A stretch of 64,000 nucleotides of DNA from Closterium sp. NIES-65 (GCA_948144175.1 CANXME010002185.1:310001-374000), one strand, 5' to 3'. Shown: positions 42,901 through 52,006, counted from the first letter of the stretch. The notes: generated by a model from the sequence alone, not told the origin. Made by a program: numbers and translations.

Positions 42901-45900
42901 AGAGTAACACATAACTCACCATGGTGTCGATCATATTGACAATGTTGGCGTACTGCAGCGCCATGCCGTTCACTCCGAGCTGATTGCTACCACCAGCCAA
43001 GGGAAAAGGAGAGCCGCACATACCAAAGAGAGCAGCACATAACTCACCATGGTGTCAATCATGTTGACAATGTTGGCGTACTGCAGCGCCATGCCGTTCA
43101 CTCCGAACAGATTGCGGAGTGTTACTACCAGCATGAAGGGAAAGAGGGAGCAGCATATACCATGGCGCCATTGATCATGAAGGGGAAGGGAGCGAGAGTA
43201 ACACATAACTCACCATGGTGTCGATCATGTTGACAATGTTGGCGTACTGCAGCGCCATGCCGTTCACTCCGAGCTTCCTCAGATCAGCAGCCGAGGGCGG
43301 CGTGCCGGACATGAGGCGCCCCACCTTCACCACTGCAGGGGGCAAGGGGAAGGAGGAGACATAGTGGGGTTGGATAGATAAGAAGGAAGAGGGGTGCATG
43401 GGCAGCATGGATGGGGCAGGCAGATCCGGGGAGGCGTGCCCGGCATGAGGCGCCCCACCTTCACCACTGCAGTGGCTGGGGGAAGGGGGAAGCTTCGAGT
43501 CGACTCAAAAGGGGAAGGGGGAAAAGGTGGGGTTGGATTAGGGTTGAGCAAAAAAACGAACACCTGCACGTTCGAGGCGAACTGAACAGGTATTTTTTTT
43601 TGGCTTAAAATGTTCGCCGAACAGTGTTCGATGTTCGCCCGAACACGTTCGTGTTCGGGCCGCTGCTGCAATTTGCCCGCGACGAACACGAACAGTGTTC
43701 GAGGTTCGCCCGAACACGCCTTCACAGGCGAACGGCGAACACCATTTTTTGCTCAAAGTGTTCGCCGAACCGAACAGTGTTCGGTTCGGCAAACGAAGGT
43801 GTTCGTGTAGGGGCGAACACGAACACGTTCGTGTTCGCCACTTAGGATAGATACGCCGGGAAAACGGTGCATGAGCGGCATGGATGGGAGGCGGATCAGC
43901 AGCTGTGGGAGGCGTGCCGGACATGAGGTGACCCACCTTCAACACTGTAGGGGGAAAGGGGAAGGAGGAAGGGTGTATGAGCGGCATGGATGGGAGGCAT
44001 GCCGGACATGAGGCGCCCTTCACCACAGAAATCGGTGGGTGAGATTACGATGCAGGTAAGGGTAGAAATGGAGGGGAGGGGGTACAAAGAAAGGAGATGG
44101 GATGGGTAGAGAGGAGGGGGAAATGAGCAGAAGATGGGCTTGCTTCCTCAAATCAACAGCTCATCGGGTGAATGTATGGAAGCAGCAATGACCTTTCTGC
44201 ACTCACCATCGACCCCAAACACGTCTACGATCTGGTCGTGCAGGAATACGACCACTAGAATCACTCAGTTGTGGCAGGCACGTGGCAGCACAAGGCATGT
44301 ACACGGAAACACTCACCATCGGCCCCAAACACGTCCACAATCTGGTCGTGCAGGAATATGACCACCTGAACTAGCTTCTCCACCACCTGCCGTTCAGCGC
44401 AGACAGGTAAGCAGGCAGGCAGGCAGGCAGGCAGTGCAGACAGGTAAGCAAGTAGGCAGTGCAGACAGGTAAGCAAGCAGGCAGTGCAGACAGGTAAGCA
44501 GGTAGGCAGGCAGTGCAGACAGGTAAGCAAGCAGGCAGTGCAGACAGGTAAGCAAGCAGGCAGTGCAAACAAAGGGGTTTTGGAGGAGAGGACCAAGGTA
44601 CCAAAGTGGTGACCACCTGTAGCGCAGTGCAGTGCAGAAAGGTAGGCAGGCACTCACACCAGCTCACCTCACTTGCACTCCCTCACACCACACCAACGCA
44701 CCTCGTCCATGGTTTTGGACCAGAGCCCTTTCTTCTTCATCGTTTTCACTACCTTCATAGCAACAAGTATCACCCATACAGGATGCACGAGCTCACACCA
44801 GCTCACACCAGCTCACACCAGCTCACACCAGCTCACACCAGCTCACACCAGCTCACACCAGCTCACACCAGCTCACACGCACGCACACCAGCTCACACCA
44901 GCTCACACCAGCTCACACGCACGCACACCAGCTCACACCAGCTCACACGCACGCACACGAACTCACACGCACGCACACCAGCTCACACCAGCTCACACCA
45001 GCTCACACGCACGCACACCAGCTCACACCAGCTCACACCAGCTCACACGCACACGAACTCACACGCACGCACACCAGCTCACACCAGCTCACACCAGCTC
45101 ACACGCACGCACACGAACTCACTCCACCTCACACCAGCTCACACCAGCTCACACCAGCAGACCAGCCCACCTCATCCATGGTCTTCGACCAAAGCCCTTT
45201 CTTCTTCATCGTCTTCACTATCTTCTCCTGTGCCTTCATCTCTGCCCGCATCTGCGCTATCAGCTCTGCAAGAAAGGGGTGGGTTGGGTTCGGTTGGGAA
45301 GAGTTGGGATTGATTGGGTTGGGTTGGAATGGGTTTGGTGGGTTGCAATGCGATGGGATGGGAATGGAGGGTGAGAAGGGGCCACCTTCACTATCTTCTC
45401 CTGTACCTTCATCTCGGCCCGCATCTGCGCTATCAGCTCTGCAGGGACGGGGTGGGTTGAGTTCGGTTGGGACAGGTTGGGACAGGTTGGGTAAGTTGCA
45501 GTGCGATGGGAATGGAAGGTGAGAGTGTGCCACCTTCACTATTTCCACCTGCGCTTTCATCTCTGCTCTGCTTGCATCTGCTACCAGCCCTTCACCTCTG
45601 TGGGGAACCAATTGACTTTTGAGTCAACTCAAAAGACACCTCTGCTCGCATCTGCTGCCAGCCCTTCACCTCTGTGGGGAACCAATTGACTTTTGAGTCA
45701 ACTCAAAAGACACCTCTGCTCGCATCTCCTGCCAGCCCATCACCTCTGTGGGGAACCAATTGACTTTTGAGTCAACTCAAAAGACACCTCTGCTCGCATC
45801 TCCTGCCAGCCCATCACCTCTGTGTGGAACCAATTTGGAATGGAAAACAAGGGAAGCAGCAGCATACCTCTGTTGACTGCAGAGTCCGAGTCCTGCTTCA

Positions 45901-48900
45901 CCCGTCTGTCCAGTGACTGCTGCAGCACTCCCTCTTCATGTTAAACAATGCCACCATTCCACCCACCCACCCACCACACACTCACCTCTGTTGACTGCAG
46001 AGACCGAGTCCTGCTTCACCCGTCTGTCCAGTAATTGCTGTAACTACTGCTCCAAACCTGCCAACTCCTTGTGTTCAGAAGTCAAGACCAAGGCAGTAAC
46101 TCCCTTCTGTGCGTGAAAACATGGGAAGCAGCAGCATACCTCTGTTGACAGCGGAATCCGAGTCCTGCTTCATCCGTCTGTCCAACGACTGCTGCAGCAC
46201 TCCCTCCTTGGTTCGTGTTCGTGCTAAGCAACGCCAACGTCCCACCACCGGCCCACCCGTCCCACCACACACTCACCTCTGTTTACAGCGGAGTCGGAGT
46301 CCTGCTTCACCCGTCTGTCCAACGACTGCTGCAGCTGCTCCAGATTCGCCAACTCGTGGTACAGCTCCTGGTGGGGTGGAAGGGGGAAAAGACAAGAGTA
46401 TTGGGGTGGGGGAGAACAGGGGGGAAGAGGGGAATGTGAATAACCGCAACACCTGCTGCAGCTGCTCCAGATTGGCCAACTCGTGGTACAGCTCCTGGTG
46501 GGGGAAAAGGGGGGGGGGAGGAGGAGGGGAAGGAGGAGGACAGGGGGGAGAAAGAGATACGTGAATCACCACAGAGACTGCTGCAGCTGCTCCGGATTGG
46601 CCAACTCGTGGTACAGCTCCTGGTGGGGGAAAAGGGGGGGGAGGAGGAGGAGGGGAAGGAGGAGGACAGGGGGGAGAAAGAGATACGTGAATCACCACAG
46701 AGACTGCTGCAGCTGCTCCGGATTGGTCAACTCGGGGTACAGCTCGTGATGGGGGGAATGGGGGGGGGAGGAGGATGGGGGGGAGAGGATGGGGGGTTGG
46801 CCAACTCATGGCACAATACGCTGCTATGGAGGTTGCAACCCATGGCCCCCGAAAGTCAACACAGTATCCACCCACCCACTCACCGTTGTGATCTGCGCCT
46901 GCCCCTCCAGCGCCCGCAGCTCCCCCTCCCCCTCTGCTGCGATGCAAGTTGCATTGCAACCCATGGCCCCCAAGAGTCAACACAGAACCCACCCACTCAC
47001 CGCTGTGATCTGCGCCTGCCCCTCCAGCGCCCGCAGCTCCCCCTCCACCTCCCCCCCCTCCACTTCTCCCTCAGCCTCAACCTTTGATGCTATGCAAGCC
47101 GCTGGAGACTCCACACCACTCACCGCTGTGATCTGCGCCTGCCCTTCCAAAGCTCGCAGCTCCCCCTCCACCTCCACTGATGTCATTCGGCCCTTGGGTC
47201 CATCCATGGTGCCGAGACTGGTGGGGGGAGCAAGGAAGAGAAGAGAGGAAGAGAGGAGTTGGGAAAAAAGGGGGGGGGGGGGGGGGGGGAGACAGGGACA
47301 CAGGAGAGGGGGATTGAAGGAGAAAGGGAGAAAGTAGCCGAGTGGCAGGGTCAAGGCTTATGCTGATGTCATTCGGCCCTTGGGGCCATCTATGGTGCCA
47401 AGGCTGGTGAGGGGGAGAGCGAGAAGAGAGGGGGCAAGGGGGTAAGCAGCGCAGGTAAGGCGGGCTCGTGCGCTCCGACTTTTGATTCGACTCAAAAGTT
47501 GGCGAGGCTGGTGAGGGGGAGAGCGAGAAGAGAGGGGGCAAGGGGGTAAGCAGCGCAGGTAAGGCGGGCTCGTGCGCTCCGACTTTTGAGTCGACTCAAA
47601 AGTTGGCGAGGCTGGTGAGGGGGAGAGCGAGAAGAGAGGGGGCAAGGGGGTAAGCAGCGCAGGTAAGGCGGGCTCGTGCGCTCCGACTTTTGAGTCGACT
47701 CAAAAGTCACTTTTGAGTCGACTCAAAAGTTGGCGAGGCTGGTGAGGGGGAGAGCGAGAAGAGAGAGGGGGCAAGGGGGTAAGCAAGCAGCGCAGGTAAG
47801 GTGGGCTCGTGCGCTCTGCTGATGCCATTCGGCCCTTGGGGCCGTCCATGGTGCCGCCGAGACAGGTGGAGGGGAGAAATTGAAGGAGAGAAAGAAAAGA
47901 ATTGGAGAGAGGGGGTAGGAAGGAAATGGATCATGTAGGCATGGGGCGGATTCATGGCTTCCGCTGATGTCATTCGGCCTTTGGGACCGTCCGTGGTGCC
48001 GAGGCTGGTGGGGGCAAAGGGGGGGGTGTGGTTGGAGTTGACAGAGAAAGCGAGTGAGGGGTCAAGGAGCAGGGTCGTGGATTTGCTGGTATCATTCGGC
48101 CCTTACGTCCATCCATGGTGCCGAGGCTGGTGGGGAGGAGGAGTCATGACTTCTGCTGGCGACGATCCCAACGTTAAGGCCCAACGGAAGGAAGTCACAC
48201 TTTTCGGTGCCGAAATTCACACCTGGACTGGAACGCAGGTGCGTGTGGACCTCCAAGCACCATCTCTGCTCTGCATCCATGGCTGTTGTCTTGTCAATTG
48301 AGAGACCAAGGGACCCGTGATTGCCTGAGCGTAGGTCAAACAGCCACTGTATGAAGAAGTGTTTTGAGACGTCTCAAAACACTTCTTCATACACGAGATT
48401 GCCTGAGCATAGGTCAAACGGCCACCGCCCCACTCACGCACACATCAAACCCCATCCTTCACTAGTCGAGCCCCCATCGCTCAAGTGACAGATGTGCATA
48501 ACACCCCACTCACGCACACATCAAACCCCATCCTTCACTAGTCAAGCCCCCATCGCTCAAGTGACAGATGCGCATAACAGCCCACTCACGCGTCGAAGGC
48601 CTGTGTGAGCGAATGCAATGCCGGGTCCAGACATTGCTTGCCCAGCCGTGCCACATCCCTCGCCACTGCTCTCAACTCGCCCCTGTGTGCAGTGCAGTGC
48701 ATGAGATGACGGAGGGAGAAGTGTGAGGAACAGAGGAAAGATGGTGGAGGGAGGAAGAAAGACGGGTCAAGTCAAGACATTGCTTGCCCAGCCGTGCCAC
48801 ATCCCTCGCCACTGCTCTCAACTCGCCCCTGTGTGCGTGAGAAAAGACGGTGGGGAGGGGAGGGGGAAGGGAGAAGAGTGAGGAACAGGAAACAGGGCAG

Positions 48901-51900
48901 AAAAGGTGAAGAGGAGGAAAAGCAAGGACGCCAGCCAGTTCCGAATCCCTGAAGCTCGTCAAAGCAGATCAAGGCTTTTCAAAACCTTCATGTACAGTAC
49001 AGCAATCAGTCTTCATGTGTTGTGCTGTGCTGTGTGAAGTCAGCAGCACCACCGGTCCCTGATGATCTCATGATCTCTAATAATGCCATCCACCTGCCCA
49101 CAAACCTGGTCTTTCTCTCCCACGCACGCACCGCTTGTCCTCGGCAGCAATGCACCAGCATCCTTATGCCCTCCCACGCCACCACCTCCGCCCTCAGACC
49201 CTCTATGTCCCTCTCCCACACTCACCGGCCCTACCACCCGTCCCAGCCCCACCCATCCTAGCCCTACCACCCGTCCCAGACCCACCACCTGTGTCCCACG
49301 CACCGCTTGTCCTCGGCAGCAATGCACCAGGCGTGGTACAAGTCGTCTGACACCAGCATCCTTATGCCCTCCGATGCCAGCACCTCCGCCCGCAGGTCCT
49401 CTATATCCCGCTCCCGCACTCACCGGCCCTACCACCCATCCCAGCCAAACCACCCGTGTGCCACGCACCGACCGGCCCTACCATCCGGCCCGGCCCTACC
49501 ACCCGTCCCACCCTCTCCCACGCACCGCTTGTCCTCGGCAGCGATGCACCACACGTGGTAGAAGTCGTCTGACACCAGCATCCTTATGCCCTCCGATGCC
49601 AGCAACTCCGCCCGCAAGTCCTCTATAGCCCGCTCCCATACTCACCACACCAGCCCTATCATCACCTGTCCCAGCCTGTCCTCACCGCTTGTCCTCGGCA
49701 GCAATGCACCACACGTGGTAGAAATCATCCGAGACCAGCATCCTTATGCCCTCCGATGCCAGCACCTCCGCCCGAAGGTCCTCTATATCCCGCTCTAGCA
49801 GCGACTGGCGCAGGTTGATTGCCCTGACGATCACGTTTGCCACTTCAAACCCCATGATCTCAATTCTGAGACCAAGGAGGGGAAACGGGGAAGGGAAGCC
49901 GAGGGGGGAAGGGGAAGGGGGGGAGAGAGGGGAGGAGGGGGAGGAGAATGCGATTGAACACTTGGTACTCATTTTCCTTCGCGTGAATGAATGTCTTAGA
50001 ACGAGGGTGGGGTTGGGGGGGGGGACAACGGGGTGAGGTGCTTCAGAAGCATGCTACTTATGGAACCTGCACGGACCTGCACGGACCTGCACGGACCTGC
50101 ATGTACCTGCACGGACCTGCACGGACCTGCATGTACCTGCACGGACCTGCACGGACCTGCACGGACTGAACCTCTGCCACTCACTTTCCCTTGGAGCGGA
50201 TGAGCTTTGGGCCAACAGGGGTGGTCGCCTCCTCTGCTGCAGGCGCTTCCCTGCTAGTCAAAAGCAGGGACATGCCAAAAGAACAGAATGGGGAAAAGAG
50301 AGGGGCAGAGGAGACAAGACAGCAGAGAGCGTTTTGGCATCTTTGGGCCCAGTTCCGGGGCTAGGGCTTAATCAAAGGGCAAGCTGGATCCAAACCTGAA
50401 CACCGAAGTCTATTTTTGAGGCGCCTCATAAATAGACCCTGTTCCGAGGCTAAGACTTAATCAAAGGGCAAACTGGATCCAGCATGCGTGCATTTTTGAG
50501 GCGCCTCAAAAGGCATCCGACTTTTGAGACGCCTCAAGAAACGAATTTTGTTTAAGGCGCCTCAAAAGGCATCTGTAGCGTTGAGCTTTCGGCCCCGTCT
50601 CTGGGCTTAGGTTTATTCAAAGGGCAAACTGGCTCCGACTCAAAACACCAAAGTGCATGCATGCATGCATTTTAGAGACTAAGATCATGGTCTGGTCGAA
50701 TGAAGGATAAATGCAGGTTTGGCGACTCAGGATCATGCGGTGCAGTGCGGTTCAAACAGCTTTTGCGGCTCTTCACAAGAGGCCGGTTGTGCCTGGTCGC
50801 ATGAATGAAGATACGCGCAGTGTGTAAGTTTAGCGACTCACCCTCGCGTGGGTGACGCAGTTGGTGCGGCAGCAGCGCCTGCTGGTGAGGCTGAGGATTG
50901 TGAGGACTGTTTGGGGGGGGAAAGGGCAACGGAGGAGAGGAGAGGAGAGGAGAGGAGAGGACTGCTGGTGAGGGCAGAGAAGCAGTGGGTGGAACGATGA
51001 AAGAAAATATAGAATGGCGGAGTCACAAAACTAGTCCCTGCTGCTGGTGTGGCTGAGAATTGCGAAGACTGCTTTGAGGATGGAGGGGGCATCAGAGAAT
51101 AAATAACGGCGTTTGGAGACGTCAGAAAACTAGCGCCTGCTGGTGAAGCCGAGGATTGAGTTGAGAGGACTGTTTGAAAGGGGACAGCGGACAGAAGGGC
51201 AACATACAGACAGACACAGAGGGAACGGAGTCACTGACGCATTGAATTAGGCAAACAGGGGCCACAGTGAAACTAGAAGTGACATTGGTGGAAAGGCGAC
51301 AGCCGTGTGTCGGTGTGACAACAGCTTAAATGTCTGACCCCGCAGCAGCAGAACCGGAGAGAAAAACGAATACAGGAGGCGGGGTGGGGGTTGGGGGGCT
51401 GGGAAGAGGGGAAGAGGGGGGGGAGGGCAGGGGGAGGATGGGGAGAAAACGGGGGAAAGGACAAGGGGGGAGAGGGAGGGACTGGGGAGGCGGGGTGGGC
51501 GGGAGGGGTCCTCAATGTCTTGATGTCAGTACAAAATCGCTGTGAGATTGCGAGTAGCAACAGCTGAAGTGCCAAAAAAGAAGAAAAAAAAGGGTAGTTA
51601 CTCCTACGCTAATAGTACAACTCTAACTCCATAATTTCTCGTACGACCTACGCTACTAGTACTACTCTACTCCATAATATCTCGACAATAGTACCTTGAA
51701 TCCGCGGACGCCCCCCGTTGGCAAACAGTGGATGCCCGTCGCTTCCCGCGGCGACGACTCCACGCCTTTGTCGTCGCCGTTGTCCGTGCTGTCGCCCTGG
51801 TCATCCCTGCGACGGCTTTTACTGAAAAGCGACGGCAGGCGACCCGAAGCCGATTTCCCAGCTGTCGCATCGTCAACGCTGCGACCCGACGCTACCTTGG

Positions 51901-52006
51901 CTTGCGATTGCAATGTTTCGTCAATTTTCGTCAATCCACTTTCATCTTCGCTGACTCGGTCTGGTAACAGGTCCTTGACAGCCGGTTTGGACTGTATACA
52001 CCCCAT
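37568..52006 (-). CDS. PSK-SIMULATOR-like protein, DUF3475 and DUF668
   Basis: Thirteen exons on the minus strand, all with GT/AG borders and matching phase: 51695-52006, 50842-50906, 50185-50250, 49686-49865, 48590-48682, 47124-47217, 46277-46367, 45171-45265, 44317-44386, 43214-43332, 41782-41895, 40458-40534, 37568-39362. This gives 3171 nt, about 1056 residues. N-terminus MGCIQSKP suits N-myristoylation at Gly2 and acylation at Cys3 (inferred). DUF3475 lies at about residues 149-240 (GFEVANVIVRAINL, LASEGIRMLVSDD, IAAEDKR, RDVARLGKQCLDP). A helical part follows (ELYHELANLEQLQQ, KTMKKKGLWSKTMDE, VVEKLVQVVIFLHDQI). DUF668 is about 375-490 (LGVNGMALQYANIVNMIDTM, MEAVLDWLVTMAENTIR, MERLVLLLLVGLQHLAS). 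The last exon adds a long acidic/Ala-rich tail ending in KSLSRYSLLRRME and VDVDRIHDVKP, resembling the PSI2/PSI3 C-terminus. In Arabidopsis this family supports vegetative growth. Relatives are about 500-660 residues, so the tail is unusually long. No transcript supports the model. Confidence 0.87.
39300..39685 (-). repeat. Echo copies of the exon 13 start
   Basis: The exon 13 start (acceptor CAG, then the GLDSRVQGHTDLTLLQTL coding stretch, 39300-39362) recurs at about 39440-39517 and 39602-39682, each with CCCGAACCTGG at the acceptor end. Only the leftmost copy continues into HVDHLKMERLVLL. Confidence 0.88.
39900..39952. repeat. CAG/AGC microsatellite in intron 12
   Basis: About 14 AGC units within AGCAGAAGCAGC-type sequence, reading as a poly-Leu or poly-Ser open frame. 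Confidence 0.85.
40083..40195. repeat. 48-bp direct repeat split by a palindrome
   Basis: Two copies of AGCTGAGCAGCCTGTCTCTC...CTGCAGGC (40083-40130 and 40148-40195) with TTTTGAGACGTCTCAAGA at 40131-40148 between them. Confidence 0.9.
40412..40429. repeat. Palindrome TTTTGAGTCGACTCAAAA
   Basis: Perfect 18-bp palindrome, extended imperfectly by TGACTT/AAGTCA-type flanks. It lies between two exon-12-like copies. Confidence 0.9.
41376..41455. repeat. CCACACCACA minisatellite
   Basis: Short CA/CC-rich tandem repeat (CACCACACCA units) within intron 11. Similar CACACCGCACC sequence recurs near 41555-41640. Confidence 0.75.
41455..42190 (-). repeat. Echo copies of exon 11
   Basis: Exon 11 (41782-41895, VMRPACVETQREALFSALPA...LLQSQDIEQ) has partial copies on both sides. 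Donor-side pieces lie near 41455-41520 and 41635-41705 (CACCTGCTCTATGTCTTG on plus). Acceptor-side pieces lie near 42015-42085 and 42150-42187 (GTCTCCACACATGCTGGGCG on plus). Confidence 0.87.
41942..41987. repeat. Palindrome flanked by 13-bp direct repeats
   Basis: TTTTGAGGCGCCTCAAAA at 41956-41973, with GACATAGGGAACA on its left and again on its right. Confidence 0.9.
42340..43290 (-). repeat. Seven copies of the exon 10 3' half
   Basis: The DUF668 core coding LGVNGMALQYANIVNMIDTM occurs near 42345-42410, 42503-42560, 42643-42700, 42752-42820, 42917-42985, 43047-43115 and in the model exon (43214-43282). All retain the ATG-GT donor edge with variants. Spacing is 110-170 bp. Only the rightmost has the upstream half with an acceptor. 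Confidence 0.9.
43493..43510. repeat. Palindrome CTTCGAGTCGACTCAAAA
   Basis: Slightly decayed member of the palindrome family, at the end of an exon-10-like copy. Confidence 0.8.
43544..43841. mobile_element. GTTCG-rich MITE-like insertion
   Basis: About 300 bp densely packed with CGAACAC/GTGTTCG in both orientations, such as CGAACACGTTCGTGTTCG. The edges are CGAACACC on the left and GTGTTCGCC on the right. TTAGGG precedes it and TTAGGA follows, a possible target duplication. Short inverted subterminal repeats of this kind are common in non-autonomous plant hAT-like elements. No coding capacity; family uncertain. Confidence 0.55.
44200..44390 (-). repeat. Two copies of exon 9
   Basis: Exon 9 (44317-44386, VVEKLVQVVIFLHDQIVDVFGAD) has a partial copy at about 44200-44258 that keeps VVFLHDQIVDVFGVDG and the GATG|GTGAGT donor. 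Confidence 0.88.
44396..44572. repeat. GCAGACAGGTAAGCA minisatellite
   Basis: Tandem units of about 25-36 bp, each GCAGACAGGTAAGCAAGCAGGCAGT with variants. It sits in intron 8 near the exon 9 acceptor. Confidence 0.87.
44699..45600 (-). repeat. Echo copies of exon 8
   Basis: Exon 8 (45171-45265, ELIAQMRAEMKAQEKIVK, TMKKKGLWSKTMDE) has a 3' copy with donor at about 44699-44770. 5'-half copies lie near 45385-45450 and 45530-45590 (AEMKAQVEIVK). Confidence 0.87.
44788..45165. repeat. CAGCTCACAC 10-bp minisatellite
   Basis: About 37 consecutive 10-mers, mostly CAGCTCACAC, with interspersed GCACGCACAC and GAACTCACAC. It lies in intron 8 close to the donor of exon 8. It produces long Thr/His/Ser open frames with no gene character. 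Confidence 0.92.
45590..45830. repeat. Four-copy repeat with palindromes at junctions
   Basis: Unit of about 75 bp (CACCTCTGTGGGGAACCAAT and neighbours). Palindromes TTTTGAGTCAACTCAAAA at 45617-45634, 45691-45708 and 45765-45782 separate successive units, one per junction. Confidence 0.9.
45855..46755 (-). repeat. Seven copies of exon 7 parts
   Basis: Exon 7 (46277-46367, ELYHELANLEQLQQSLDRRV, KQDSDSAVNR). Its donor half recurs near 45862-45928, 45985-46040 and 46137-46203. Its acceptor half (ELYHELANLEQLQQ) recurs near 46447-46497, 46573-46622 and 46700-46748. Donor-half copies lie to the left of the exon and acceptor-half copies to the right. Confidence 0.9.
46870..48135 (-). repeat. Echo copies of exon 6
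   Basis: Exon 6 (47124-47217). Its donor half (GELRALEGQAQIT) recurs near 46880-46930 and 46998-47055. Its acceptor half (LGTMDGPKGRMTS) recurs near 47360-47405, 47818-47865, 47962-48012 and 48088-48130. As for exon 7, donor halves are on the left and acceptor halves on the right. Confidence 0.9.
47400..47820. repeat. Four-copy 100-bp repeat with palindromes
   Basis: Unit GCGAGGCTGGTGAGGGGGAG...CTCGTGCGCTCCGAC. Palindromes of the TTTTGAGTCGACTCAAAA family sit at 47480-47497 (one arm changed), 47584-47601, 47688-47705 and 47711-47728, at the unit junctions. Confidence 0.92.
48319..48425. repeat. 46-bp perfect palindrome between direct repeats
   Basis: Arms of 23 bp meet at 48370/48371, spanning 48348-48393, with TTTTGAGACGTCTCAAAA as the core (48362-48379). 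Flanked by direct repeats GATTGCCTGAGCGTAGGTCA (48319 on) and GATTGCCTGAGCATAGGTCA (48397 on). Confidence 0.95.
48426..48590. repeat. 80-bp tandem duplication in intron 5
   Basis: CCCACTCACGCACACATCAA...AGTGACAGATG.GCATAAC occurs twice, at about 48428-48503 and 48507-48580. A third start (CCCACTCACGCG) forms the exon 5 donor. Confidence 0.85.
48590..48840 (-). repeat. Two copies of the exon 5 acceptor half
   Basis: Exon 5 (48590-48682) has a partial copy at about 48772-48834 coding GELRAVARDVARLGKQCL with the same ACACAG acceptor. The copy then diverges. Confidence 0.9.
49120..49865 (-). repeat. Four copies of the exon 4 3' part
   Basis: Exon 4 (49686-49865). Copies of RAEVLASEGIRMLVSDDFYH, VWCIAAEDKR lie near 49125-49205 (shortened), 49303-49412 and 49525-49635. 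All retain the AAGCG|GTG donor edge (GTGCGT in the copies, GTGAGG in the model exon) and lack GFEVANVIVRAI. Confidence 0.9.
50068..50168. repeat. CTGCACGGAC 10-bp minisatellite
   Basis: About ten units, CTGCACGGAC with CTGCATGTAC variants, in intron 3. Confidence 0.9.
50340..50655. repeat. Three-copy repeat with four palindromes
   Basis: Three diverged copies of TTCCGGGGCTAGGGCTTAAT, CAAAGGGCAAGCTGGATCC (about 50352, 50440 and 50600). Palindromes lie between them: 50414-50431, 50494-50511, 50522-50539 and 50550-50567 (GAGGCGCCTC or GAGACGCCTC cores). Confidence 0.87.
50842..51170 (-). repeat. Three copies of the exon 2 acceptor half
   Basis: Exon 2 (50842-50906, SSQSSASPAGAAAAPTASPT). Copies at about 51045-51082 (KQSSQFSATPAA) and 51125-51170 keep the AAACAG/AAGCAG-like acceptor edge. 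Confidence 0.83.
50936..50960. repeat. GAGGA microsatellite
   Basis: Five GAGGA/GGAGA units in intron 1. Confidence 0.8.

Larger units (their letters stand above)
43285..44035 (-). repeat. Echo copies of the exon 10 5' half
   Basis: The segment coding VKVGRLMSGTPP (model 43290-43332) recurs near 43425-43475, 43905-43952 and 43998-44030, with acceptor-like CTGCAG retained in the second copy. A GTTCG-rich insertion separates the copies. Confidence 0.85.

Noticed and set aside
44788-45165. Possible CRISPR-like array
   Set aside because: Units are 10 bp with no spacers, in a plant-type intron; it is a minisatellite.
44606-45374. Long Thr/His/Ser-rich frames (QLTPAHTSSH type)
   Set aside because: Produced by the 10-bp CAGCTCACAC minisatellite; all frames are open for the same reason.
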